Shown: positions 33,516-45,083, numbered from the stretch's first letter. The stretch: 64,000 nt of DNA from Deinandra increscens subsp. villosa (GCA_039602395.1 JBCNJP010000006.1:9598952-9662951); one strand, 5' to 3'. A program made the numbers and translations. Notes: generated by a model from the letters alone, not told the origin.

Positions 33516-34517
33516 CTAGTACGGGCCTCTGGGAAATGGTGGTAGTGGTGGCATGAAGAACAATCCGGAAACCTGGCTGAGTGAAGCCATGAACGTCTGA
33601 AATATCCTCATCGTATCCTCCATAGACTGCATGCGCATCTGGAGCATCTCCACGGTCAACATCATGGTAGTGGTCGAATCAGAAACATCAGTGAGGTTCG
33701 CGTGTAGTGAATCCATAGCAAGACCGGTAGCAAAGGCATGATCCTCAATGGAAGTCAGGCGTGTCTCAAGGTTCTGGATGGTGTGATAAGACAACAACGA
33801 AAGAAGCTCAACGATGGCTCGACGGATGGCATCGTCATGCCCAGACAAACGTGACTGGATAGAGATGAGGTCAGGCAAAAGCACAGGGATACCATCATAG
33901 ATGGGGTCAGTACGAGCAGTAGCTGAGGCAGATGACTCTCCTACCTCATGAACGGACGAAACGAATGGTGGCTCACGGACAGATGAAACAATGGGCGGCT
34001 CAGGGACGCACTGCCTTTTAGGGGCAGGCTCACCAGCAGGGGCAGTGGACATAGGACGAGTGCGAATAACAGATTTCCTAGGTGTATGCTTTAACCTATG
34101 ACCACCTGCAGCAAGACAGTAAAGACGATGAAACGGTGTAGGGGTAGTCGAAGGGTCAAGAACTCGTGCAGGAGGGTGAGACACAGAAGGGTCAGGCACA
34201 TAAACAATAGGGTTAGGAATAGAGACAATGGGGTCGGGACTCGACATCAGTGCGACAAGAGGGTAGAATGTAGCGGCAATGGTCTCCTCAGGGTCGTCCT
34301 CGTAAAACTCGTCGTCTGACGTGATAGGATCCCAGTTTTCCTTCGTAGCGTCCGGCTATGTCGAATAGTCAGGCAGAGGTGCAATCACAGGAGCAGTCTC
34401 AGGGACAGGAGAAGACGGTGTGTACTCCGGCGATCTAGGCACGTAGTCAGGTGAAGACGGAGTGTAGTCTGGCTCTGACTAGGTGCGGACCGATGCATCC
34501 TAATTCACTATAACCAT
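33516..34517 (-). pseudogene. Element C leader ORF with CTD-like heptads and coiled coil
   Basis: An extra gene between the primer binding site and gag. One frame runs 334 codons from an ATG that overlaps the primer site (34515-34517) to 33516, interrupted by three TAG codons (34500-34502, 34479-34481, 34356-34358). Residues 18-38 are three heptads: YTPSSPD, YVPRSPE, YTPSSPV, matching the YxPxSPx pattern of the RNA polymerase II CTD. Next comes an acidic stretch (DDEFYEDDPEE), a Pro/Ser-rich region with a basic patch (HRLKHTPRK, PAPKRQ), and a C-terminal half with Leu/Met/Ile heptads (LISIQSRLSGHDDAIRRAIV; VEMLQMRMQSMEDTMRIF) predicted as coiled coil. Last residues are Pro-rich. Function unknown; I do not recognise a family. 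From codon 91 (34247) it is open without stops. Confidence 0.7.
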
Positions 34518-34530
34518 GGCTCTGATACCA
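34514..34530 (-). other. Primer binding site of element C (initiator tRNA-Met)
   Basis: TGGTATCAGAGCCATGG on the - strand, four bases from the LTR end. This is the standard tRNA-iMet complementary site of chromoviruses. Confidence 0.95.
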
Positions 34531-34534
34531 CGTT

Positions 34535-37500
34535 TGTCACACCCCCGAGAAATGACTGAATGTGGGCATGTGACTGATTTGGCATCATGGTCATGGTTAC
34601 GAATGATTGACATCTAATGAACATTAAATTAACCACTTGTCTTTCGAAAATATAAGTTTCAAACATTTATTTAAACATCTAAAACCATGACAGCGGAAAT
34701 AAAGTAGTGGTTATGTGATAAGTTTTCCAAAAGACATAGTCATGAGATTTATAAACATAACTATCCTAAGGCGTAATGCGTCTAAATCTCCAAAATGAAA
34801 TGCATGAACACACAGCAGGCAGACCATGATATGACAAGCAGGATCGGAATAGAAAAACATGGAGTTACAGTCTTTAATCACCTGAGAATTCAAGAATAAA
34901 AAGAGTCAACATAATTGTTGGTGAGTTTCACAGGTTTAATGACAATGAACTGTTTGAAAATATGTTTGAAAATGTTTGGCTTGTCTTGATATTAGTTTGT
35001 TGACACTGTTGTTGTAAAGATCAAGCATGAACCTTGAATTCAAAACTAACTGTTTACCCACTCCTGATGTTCTTCCCCAAGAACACCGAATGACAAGAAT
35101 AACTGATGTACCCCTTGACTATAACCGTGGAGTCATGACTGGTGCGACCAAGTCAAGGCAGGGTCGTCAACCCAAATAGATCTATTCACAAGCTATCGTT
35201 TCGAATGAACTAATTGAATTCAATTAATAGTGGGACTTAGGCATATAACATGAATCAACATGAATACACAGATTGGGGAAATGAAAAGGACATGCAATCC
35301 GTACGTCTTACAGTTATCATAATATCAGACAAAATGAAGTTTGAAAGGCATTCATTGAATTCTCCCCCAAGTTAGAAAACAGAAAAGTAAAAGGGGCCGT
35401 GAAGACTCACATGTTTGAAGATGGATGACAGATATGATTGGTTGAACTTAGCCTAGCAAACGTCTACAAAGTAATGTTATGACGTATTAGGGTTTGGCTA
35501 TCTTGAGTTAGTGAATACGTCACTCAATGTTCAAGGTTAAGTCTCGACTATTGTTACCCGATGGCAATGATGGAAATCTTAGGACATTATTTATTGTTTA
35601 ATAAATAATATTGAAGTTGGTGGAATTTATTATTTATTTGAATAAATAAATAATAATTAAATTTTCGGGTTTGAAAAATAAATATTGAATATTATTGGTT
35701 ATTTTTCATTAAACGTTAGGAAAATCATAAATATTTAATCCGCTAAATATTTGTAAGGTTTGGGGCCTTTTCGATTAATCTCTTTATCATGAACTAGTTT
35801 CCATCACAAGCACATAACCATACTAACATACATGTTTGCTAGCAAGTCATACAACAACCAAATCAAGACTTATCATGAACATGACACGTGACATTTAGAT
35901 ATGAGAGATTTATAGAAAAATAAACAAAGAAAGTAAGTTTCCTCACTTAGAGTTTTCCGGATCGGTAATGACGATGATGGGTTGTTGAACTAAGCTTCCG
36001 GTTAAGCTCCAAACCCAACCTTGATCTTGAATGTGAAAGAAATGGTGATGAAAGATCAAGAGTTTGTCATGGATTTTGACAAGAAAACAAAAGATTAGTT
36101 TTGTTGTTCTTGAAAGATTAGAAAGAAAAAGTGAAGGAAAGATGATGAAATAGAAGTTGTTGATGGATTACCTTGACTAGAGGTGTGTTTAGGAACTAGA
36201 ATGAGTGGTGGTTGATGGTGGAATAGTGGTGGTTGGCGGTGGTTTATAGAGAGCCGAGAGAGATGAGAGGAAAAGGGAGAAAGGTGTGTTGTTTCTCTTG
36301 AAGTTGTGAGGAATGAAATGAGATGTTTAAGTGTTATAAAAAGTGGTTAGGTGATGGTGGTTGGTTCGGTTTTGGGTGAACCGAAACAAGAAGGAAAGAA
36401 GGGGAGAAAGGGATGGTTTGAATCAAGTGGGTTTCTTGTGTTATGTGTTTGAAATTTGAAACAAAAGGGTGTGTGTGGAGGTGTCTAGGCCGGCTCAAGG
36501 AGAAGAGGGAGAGGGACATAGGGTGGCTAAGGGGAACAAACATGTTGGGTGTGTAAGAGGTTACAAACATTACCCAACGGATCTTAGCTTTGTTGTGTAC
36601 TTGGCCAACCATTTTGTTTAATATCAAGTTGACAACATGGCTTGAGCATGTGCTCATAGGAAAATGAATCCAACCAAGGTTTAGGAGACTTGATTTCATG
36701 GGAAAGTCTTGTTAGGTGTTTAGTTGGAGAGGATAATGGGCCGGTTGGAACAAGAGAAAAAGAGAGGGACGGTGGGCTTAGGCCCGAAAGAAAAAAAAGA
36801 GAGGGGAGAGTGGGCCTCGGGTTCGGCCCGAAAAGAAAAAGAAAGGAGGAATGGGCTCCGGCCCAAACCAAAAAAGAAAGAGTGGGCCGGCGGGCCGGGG
36901 AAAGAAAAGAAAAAGAAATTGGGCCGTAGGCCCATTGGGCTTTGTGGGCCGAACCGGGTCTCGAGTCGGGTCGGGTTGAGTCCGGTTTGGTCCTACGAGT
37001 CCAATGAGACCTTGTTTGATCGAAATCGATGTCCGGAATGAAAAATGGATTTTTGACGTGAAACGAGTAAACGTAACAAGAAAAATATTGTTTTGTCGCG
37101 GACGTTTTTCGGATAATTGGAATGTCACTTGTCATGATTTGGCTTTTATTGTTTTAGTGCACATACGACGTACTCCAAGTTTGAATTAAAATGTTTGCTC
37201 GACGTGAGCGGGTTTCGTTTGAATGTTCACGAAATTTGTTTGACGGAAATAATTAATTTGAAGGAAAAATAAATTGTTTGAAGTTGGAATGGTTTTAGAA
37301 TTAAAACCAAATTATTGTTTGACTAAAATGGTCGTTTGAATAAACGACGTGTTTGACATACGTTTGTCATTACGTAATAGTTAGAAAAATATAAAATGTT
37401 CATTTCATATTTAAAGTTTCCACCAATTAAGATTTATGAACTTTCTTATTATTGAAGTTCCATTTCGAATAGTTGCGGCACTTTGGTTGATTTCCATTAC

Positions 37501-37644
37501 GGGATGATGTTGTCGGACCTAGATTGTCTATGTTTGCACGTAAGGTCATCTAATTTAAACAAATTAGTCTAACGCACATAGAATCACAGTTAATTGCACA
37601 TAATTATAATATTAAAGTATACCTGGAAAGTACGAGTTGTCACA
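34535..37644 (-). repeat. 5' LTR of element C, with internal deletion
   Basis: 3110 bp, from TGTGACAACTCG (at 37644 on the - strand) to GGGGTGTGACA (34535). Compared with the 3' LTR it lacks about 1.04 kb at 35780 (the segment 25900-26940), with TAAT at both edges of the deletion. Confidence 0.92.
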
Positions 37645-38669
37645 TCATCCTTATCACTAGTTAACCTACCAAGTGGGACGTCTTCTAACACCTCATCTTC
37701 CTTTTCAACAACCGCTTCTTCACACCTCAGCACGTCCCGAATGGAGATTGAGTACGGTTCATGCTTTGGCGCTTGAGCCTCACTAACCTCACTAATCTCT
37801 TCCTCGAGTGGGACGTTTTCACCTTCAACAATCGGTTCCCCGTACAACATCTCTTCTAGCTTTTGCAAATCACCCTCCGGGTTAAACCGATCTTCATCTA
37901 ACGTTCCTCGTGACATCGTCGTCCACTCCTCACCAAACATTTCTACCATTTGTGCTTCAAACAAATCATCCGAATCACCCTTATGAAGCACTTCTTCACA
38001 TCCGTCCTCGGCTACCTCATTTGTTGTTGCACTTGCTGCGATTTCATCCTCACACTCCTCATCCCATACAATGTTGGCTTCATCCTCTGACTAATCCCAA
38101 ATTATATCCGAAGAGTATGTATCCTCATCGACCGTATCATCATCCGTGGGAAGCTCCACATCCTTATCCTCTGGTATGTCATCTTATGGATTTTTCTCCT
38201 CTACTATCCAATCTTCTTTTTCAGTACTCTCAGCGGCGTCTATGGAAATATTATTTGTCCATTGATTCAGATCACAGTCATCGTCATCCCAAATCCATTG
38301 GATACCCTGAGTAACCGGAGGTGGGACTTCAACGTCCATTAACGTCTCCTGATATCGGATTTCCTCAAACACCGTCCTTGATGACTCCCCCGTACGCCTT
38401 TCTCTTTCTTCTCGCTCTCGGAGGATCCTTTGACAAATTTCTCTACACATACCAACCCGAACCAGACAAATATCATGGTAGTGGTGTGGTCCACCGCAAC
38501 TCATACAACGTGGCATGTTCTCCTCATGAAGTTGTTTTATCAACCTAAGATATTCCTGTGCAACCTCGATGCCTCGAGGTAACCTAGCATCATATCTACT
38601 CCATGTAGCCATATCATCCAAGAATTGCCGGAGGTTAACAATAAAGCTCTGTAGATCAATAGTGGCCAT
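37645..38669 (-). pseudogene. Element E acidic zinc-knuckle ORF (gag-like)
   Basis: ATG at 38669, about 170 bp after the primer site. One frame runs to 37645, where C is inserted, with a TAA at 38184-38186 and a TAG near 38093. The N-terminus is helical (SFIVNLRQFLDDMATWSRYD), then comes a canonical CX2CX4HX4C knuckle CMSCGGPHHYHDIC, an Arg/Glu-rich helix (CQRILREREERERR), and a long Asp/Glu-rich region (DDDDCDLNQW; DEEIS-type runs). Athila gag proteins have a knuckle of this CGG.H type, but the usual gag core in front of it is absent. It may be a shortened gag that binds RNA; inference. Confidence 0.55.
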
Positions 38670-38841
38670 GGCGAAAAAACAAAATACATAGAAAAATAAA
38701 TAAATAAAATAAAAAAAAGACTAAAAAAACTAACCTAAAACTCTAGACTCGAGAATGAAAATTCTAAGAACTCTAGACACGGAAAGCCTAAGAAAAAGAC
38801 TCAAAATTTCCTAATCACGACCTAAGTTAATCTTGCTATTG

Positions 38842-38866
38842 CCAAGTGTCCCCGGCAACGGTGCCA
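38842..38866 (-). other. Primer binding site of element E
   Basis: On the - strand TGGCACCGTTGCCGGGGACA and following, six bases inside the LTR end. It differs by one base from the TGGCGCCGTTGCCGGGGACA site usual in Athila elements. Confidence 0.85.
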
Positions 38867-38872
38867 AAAACT

Positions 38873-40670
38873 TGATGTGTTCGGAACGACACTAAAAATA
38901 CTACTAAAATAAATACTAAAACCTAGACCTAAGACACACCTAATTTTACCGAAACAACCTAAACCGAACCGAACCCTAAGGCAGTGAACCTGTCGGATTG
39001 TAGCAAAGCTAAGGAAGACCGGATATCGAACCTAGGACACTTTAATAAACAAGACTTAACCTAGACCTAAGAATGGAAATTTGAGATTTGATTTTTGGGT
39101 TTTAAGGAATTTAGGAATTAATTTAACTAATTTATCTAACAACTAACGATCGGCAGTAGAACAAAACTTGAGGAAACTATCAAATGCAAGAAGACACCAC
39201 CTAGACCTGGAATCCCAATTAATACCTATGATCTTACCTGACTACGACAATTCTGATGGATCCTAGTTCACCTTTTAAGTTCTTCCTAGAAAATATTTCT
39301 AATGCCCGAACAGGAGTTCACCTTTTGGGTGCGTTCTACCTCAACTAAACCTAACCACCTTCGAAACAATCTAAGGCACCTTAGGCAAGCAGGAGCTACC
39401 ACTGATTTCTATAACTAACATGGACTAGCAAATTGACCAAATTCCTAGGACACTTCCTTTTGAGATAATGCAACCCTAGTTCGTCAGCCAACCCAACTAA
39501 CCAACAACTATCATCCTTTTGAGCTTATTTAGAAGGCAGCACACAAAAACTCAAATAACCAATCATCAATTAAACCTATGAATACAGTTAAGTAATCACA
39601 TTAAATTGCAAGCATAACCTACAAATTAAATACTTCACTCAACCCGGACGACTTCCGCAAGCAAAGCAAGGTTTATCCAATAATCAGAAACTCAAATTTA
39701 GTACACATATGCATCAATCATAGAAAAACAGTGGAATTTAATAGAAACAAGACATCAATCAAATTGTCATAAATCAAACAAGATCACAAATACTAAAAAG
39801 TCATCATTCGGTCTAGGTGGTGGTATTTATTTAGCCTACCACCATGATTAAAGCAAAATCAAGAACAAATTCAGAAACTTTAACCCTAAACATGGTTTTA
39901 GAACTAAGTAAATACAGAAATCTAAAGAAAGAATAAACCCGATTGTCGAATTGACCGTAGTTTATGATTCCGGATTGATCTCCCTTGATTCCTCTCTTCT
40001 TCACCTTCAAGAATCGCCTCTGATCAGTCGCAGGTTGAGAACTCCTTTTTGCGTAGGGTTCTGCTTTTTTTATTTATTTCCGTAGGGGTTCTGCCTCCAT
40101 TGCTTTGTGCGTAATCCCCTTTTTAATTGTTGACCTCCTTTCAGACTTTGACTCCTTACCCACGTGAATTAACAAATTGGAGCCAATAAATTCTTTGCCT
40201 AAGGCTGCTTGCGCAAGCCCCATAAATCTGCCCAAATATGTCATTCTAATCTCTTTGATTTCACAAGTCACGTATGCCACATTGCCACGATTCGAATTCT
40301 GTTACTTTTCTTTCATTTGTTACAACTTTACTCTTTTTTTTCTTTTTTACTTTTCTTTGACGTCCACGTTCTCCACACACAAATTGTCATGAACTCTTTT
40401 TTTCTTTTTACATTTTACAATTAGGCCCCTGATGACTTCATAATTAAATCTTTAGCCTTTCATCTTTAATGTAATGTTATACCACCCCCTTGGTCTCTTA
40501 AAAGAAAACTACAAATAAATATATATAACCATTTTGAGCACAAGTGATCAAATAAACACAACTAAAAATAAAAGACTCAAACGCACCCCAAAATATACAA
40601 AAATGACTCAAAACTGACTCAATTATTACCCAATTTACACGGGAAAACAGAATGTGTTTGCAACACATCA
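38873..40670 (-). repeat. 5' LTR of element E
   Basis: 1798 bp, TGATGTGTTG at 40670 to AACACATCA at 38873, with 9-bp inverted termini. The outer edge joins D after the same bases (ACTGCCTTGTCAGG read on the + strand) that flank the foldback at 18109. Confidence 0.88.
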
Positions 40671-40828
40671 ACTGCCTTGTCAGGCGTATCTTGCATGCGG
40701 AATCGTACTCGAGTACTTTTTATATCAATCAGTACACGTGTCGCTTAGAAACCAATTGACGGGACAATTTTTGGTTATTTTGAATTTAAAGAATTCGAAC
40801 GGTTATTTTGGTCCCAAAATCTTTGCCC

Positions 40829-40838
40829 TTATAAATAC
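40829..40838 (+). promoter_or_regulatory. TATA-like box upstream of D antisense gene
   Basis: TTATAAATAC, about 141 bp before the ATG at 40975, with a CT-rich stretch (about 40860-40910) between, as expected for a plant core promoter and 5' leader. Confidence 0.6.
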
Positions 40839-40974
40839 ATAATCTTCCCCAATTTTTACATTCTTCACTCTCAAAACGCCGTCGCTCTCCTTTTCTTTCT
40901 TCAAGCCCTAGTTCTTTGTCAAGATTTTACTCACAGGTCAGTCGATCCTACTTTTGTTTTTTATTACGTTTTTC

Positions 40975-43681
40975 ATGGCATCTCCTTTGGTTAAGCTTGA
41001 TGATGAGTCAAATAAGCACAATATGTACATCTCATTTTCATCTTTGTCGCCTCGCGATTTAGATGAAGTTATCGAGCGGTACAACATTCCGCTTTCTTTG
41101 AATCCGACTCTTCCTTCTACAAACACTCCAATTTACCCTTTCCAGGCGGGTAAAATTGGGGTTTATGTTGATATGTTTAGGCTTGGGAACTATCGTCTTC
41201 CTTTTACCAAGTTCCTCATGAGAGCCTTAATGTTTTTTAAGGTCCATATTTCACAGATGCACATTCAGGGTCTTTCTCGTTTAAGCCATTTTGAGGCTAC
41301 CTGTAGGGCTGTAAATATATTCCCAAGTGTTACCCTCTTTAGGGCTTTTTATAGGATTACGATGGCAGGTGATTGGTACACCTTTGAACGTAGGAGATCT
41401 GTTAAGAGAATTAGTACCCTTCTTCCTCAGAACCCCCAGTCTTGGAAGTCAAAATTATTTTACATTGATGATAGATGTGTTCCCATTAAAATGGAATGGA
41501 GGGATGTAGAAGATGTGGTTCATGACCCGATCCCAGACAACGAGGATTATAACCAAGAATCTTTTGAAAAATTAGTATCCTATGCAAGTCGAATTCGAGA
41601 ACTTCCAGAAGCCATTCTACTTCTTTGTAGGATGAGTAGGGCCTGATTCACTCCCGAACTTTGGCCGATTTTGACGAAACATGGGAAGTGTAAGGAATTA
41701 CCCTTTCATCTTTGCGATCATAATTTGAAGTATCTTTTTTGTTTTTAATAAATTCCCCCTTTATTTTTGCAGAAATGGATCTTTTTGAGGCAATGCAGTT
41801 AAGAAGTTTCGACGATGTAGATCTTGGTGCCGAAATGATGGAGGATGGATCCATGCCGTTTCTTCGGCAAACTGCTAGTTCCTTTTTGGATTATCGCCCA
41901 GAAGGAGCACCTGTTGAACAGGTGGAATCGCAAGTGGATATTCAACTTGAAGTGGTTGCTTCTGACAAAGTGCAAGAGACTGAATCTGGAAATGGTGGCG
42001 CTACTGACGGTGCAAAGATCATGAAAAATGGTGCTGGTGGTAGTGGTGAAAATACTTTCAAGGGTAAAGGCAAGGGAATTGCTGACGGTCATGTTAACGT
42101 AGTTCCAAAGGCATCACTGCCACCCAAGGGAGGAAGCAGAATCAAAAGATCCTCCAAGACGATTGTTACCAAGGAATCAAGTGGGTCCATAATACCTAAG
42201 AGGAAGTCTTCCCGTTGGAACCTGCAGTCTTCTCCTAATCGTTCCAAGGTAAACACTTCCGAACCCACTGAGATCGTTGAAGTTGATGCACAACTGGGAG
42301 AGGGTGTGCAGAAAGAAACAGATGTTTTGGTAACCCCTCCTCCTACTGATGATTTTGATATTGATGATTATTTATTGAATTCACCTGATATGCCACAAGA
42401 GCCAGGTTTTTCTGACGTAAGTATTTTGTAGAAAGGTACTACCCCTTTGATCACTTTGGCAAATTTAGCTCATGCATCCTCTTCTTCGCAGAAGGATGCG
42501 CCTAGTTTTGCAGTTCCCACTTCTGAGTGGTTGAAAAAAGAGATCGATTTGGTTGCTCTCAGGAGCAATATTGGAAGAGGTTTGGACTCTACCAACGCAA
42601 ATGCAGCTTTTATTCCCCAATGGGAAATTAAGAATGGTGACACTTGCACTAAGGGTCCAACTGCAAAAAAGATCACCCTTCTTAGAAGCACTCCAACTGA
42701 TATTTTCAGCCTTCAACAGATCCCCAATGAGGCCTTCTCAAGTGAATACACGCTTACACAAGCAAAGCAACAGAGCTTGGCAGCGGATGTGTACGGCCGG
42801 TGGATCATTGCAGAAGCAAGGGTTGAGGAGTTAACCAAGAAACTGTTGGCACACAAGGCCTGTTTTGGTTCCATTAGCGATTAAGTGAAGATCAATGATT
42901 TACATGCACAGATCGAGCTTCTTACCACCACGAATCAAAAATTGGTGTTGCTTGAACAAGAAGCGAAAAGAGATCTTAAACAGGCACAAGATGATGAAAT
43001 GGCTCTCAAGGCCCAGTTTTTGGAACATAAGAAAATTCTTGATGATCAAGCTACCAGAATGCTAGAGATCACTTCTCAACATGATGCAAAGATTGAATCT
43101 GCCAACAAAGGTATGACTTGTATCTTTCTTATTTTTCGATCTCTTACTTGCATTTGCACATTTTTTACTATTATTAACACTTGTGCTTTCAATCCTTTAG
43201 AAAATGCTTCCCTCACTGAAACTGTCAAAGCATTAACTGAAGAAAGGGAGCAAATGCAAAAAGAATTAGCATCCGTGAATGAGAAGAGCAAATGGCTGAT
43301 TCAAGAAGGCTTCGGCATGGTGGCCAAACGCGAGCATTCTGAGATGATCCCCATGACCCTTAGAGTTAACTCAGCTGCCAATGCCATGGGCTATAATGAG
43401 GGGATCAAATGTGGATTGGCACATGCTGTGAAAGGAGAAACCAACTTCCTGACCTTCAAAGAATTCGATCAAAAGGCCAATGAAAACTCTTGAAGCAATT
43501 AGATGCCTTAAAATCAATGAAGTTCAATTCCATTGATGAAGTTTCGAAGTTGATCCTGGGCGATATAGAAGTAATGAGGGACATGCTGAAACCAGTTTCA
43601 CTACCAAAAGCTCCTACCCCTCAAAAGACTGATGCTCCTTTGACTTCAAAAGCAGATGCTTCTGGTCCAACTGGTAATTAA
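40975..43681 (+). pseudogene. Antisense Tat gene of element D (three exons)
   Basis: Exon 1 40975-41689, exon 2 41773-43110, exon 3 43201-43681; introns 41690-41772 and 43111-43200. Start MASPLVKLDDE, chosen by agreement with A and F. PF04195-like domain: YPFQAGKIGVYVDMFRLGNY, PFTKFLMRALMFF, FYRITMAGDWYTFERRRS. Exon 2 has a KRKSSRWNLQ basic motif, DIDDYLLNSPD, then WIIAEARVEELTKK. Exon 3 holds SKWLIQEGFGMV and MGYNEGIKCGLAHA. Stops: TGG to TGA at 41644-41646, CAG to TAG near 42429, CAA to TAA near 42883, and a TAA formed across the first splice junction. The second intron is 90 nt and open, so its retention would still read through. Convergent with D pol. Confidence 0.78.
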
Positions 43682-45083
43682 TCCTCTTTCAATCATGATC
43701 TTTTAATATTTTGTTGAACAATTTAATCATTCTCTAAAGTCCACTTATGTTGTGGCATTAAAATAATTTACTTTTGATCTTTGCGTGTGATACTTCCTTT
43801 CTAGCACCTTTAGCTATGGATCTCATCGGAACTGCAACTGTATGTAATTTTGATTATATTAACATGTATGGTAATGCATGTGTATGTTTGCTTTATCTTC
43901 TTTCTTCATCGCGTTTGAATATTGTATCTTCTTATGGTTCATAGAATATGAGTCATGCTTGATTATATTTGTGGTAGATCACTTGCGATCCAAGTGTATT
44001 GTTGTTTGCACTTGCAGTTGCAAAATGATTGTGCACCACTTTTTATACTTTGAATCGTTTGTATACTTTAACATTTGATTCTTCAAATTTCCCTTTGAAC
44101 TTGCGAATATTTCTTACAAGCTTTTGAGCAACTTCATGAGTTCTTCTTCACAAGTACTTTGATAAGATTCTAATAAAATCATTAACTTTTAAAGAAGGCT
44201 GACACATGCGTTTCCCCCCTATCAGATGCGTCCACCTTCAAAGGGTTTTAACAACATGATGTCAATACCACTTTTAAGTTAAGTATTTTTTATTCCGAAT
44301 ACGAATCTTTTCTTTGTGGCATATAAAGTCCTTACATCTTTTTGGTAAGGTTCAGTTGATCCCATCCCTTTGAATGATCAACTCACAAGACCACTTCATA
44401 ACATTAGCTATTCAGTAGCACTTGCGAACCTTGGAGAGCTTAAGTTGGATCTTTTATTGGTAATCACAACATACCTTTATCCACTTAAGTTTGGCCATCT
44501 CTCTTTTGGGCTTCTGTTAGCAACCATTGTACTAACAAGGTGTCTAGCCTGATCACCTCTTCACAACATGCACTCTCTAATTATCAATGTGCCAGTTGGG
44601 GATAAGAAAAGCATTTTTGCTTTGTGGGTTACCCTTTATAAATAAAGAAGTAACAGCGATACTGCACCAAAGGATTGGTATGTAATACTTTTTAAATGCA
44701 CCCGCTAGTGACTCATGAACCATATCATAGAAAGTGAATCATATCTCATGTGAACTTCTTACAATTTAAAGAAGTCACTTTTATTTATCATGAATGCTTC
44801 TTTTTCAAATAGGAGTCTTATTATCTTGTATAGCATATGCATGTGTTTATATACACAGCATTTTTAAGCAAACGTTTACACTTAATATTTCGCATAAGAA
44901 TGAACAAGCATTTGCATAGCCCTTTCATATAGAAATGAAATAAGCATTCTCATAGATCTTTGTAAGTACCAGAAACAAAAGTATCTTATTCTTCAGCAAA
45001 TTTATTACAAGATCATAAATGTAGAAACAAGAACATAAAGATCAACATTTTCTAACTTTCATCTAGAATTTCCACTTGCGGCT
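43682..45083. other. Convergent spacer of element D
   Basis: 1.4 kb non-coding, the mirror of 13688-15090. Blocks at about 44213-44240 and 44537-44575 recur in F at about 57335-57360 and 57637-57675. Confidence 0.65.

Larger units (their letters stand above)
24656..37644 (-). mobile_element. Tekay-type chromovirus C, inserted in E
   Basis: On the - strand: 5' LTR 37644-34535, tRNA-Met primer site, leader ORF, gag, protease, RT, RNase H, integrase, chromodomain, 3' LTR 28693-24656. Flanks CCATC (24651-24655) and TCATC (37645-37649) are a target duplication with one change. Several one-base deletions and nonsense codons inactivate it. A related LTR on the + strand is H (49846). Confidence 0.9.
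18110..40670 (-). mobile_element. Athila-like Ty3/gypsy element E (carries X and C)
   Basis: On the - strand: 5' LTR (38873-40670), primer binding site (38842-38866), an acidic zinc-knuckle ORF, then non-coding interior ending at a purine tract and a 3' LTR start (18391 downward). The LTR begins TGATGTGTT and ends AACACATCA. RT, RNase H and integrase are not found in the remaining E sequence (18392-19061, 23495-24655, 37645-38872), so E was non-autonomous or lost them. X and C are inserted in its interior. The left LTR is reduced to about 126 bp and fused head to head with another LTR start. Confidence 0.75.

Noticed and set aside
34098..34319. Basic + strand ORF opposite the C leader gene
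   Set aside because: Shadow of the Pro/Ser-rich leader frame. Arg-rich only by composition.
37590..37644. E acidic ORF continuing past 37645
   Set aside because: Those bases belong to the C LTR. The frame simply runs on over the insertion boundary.
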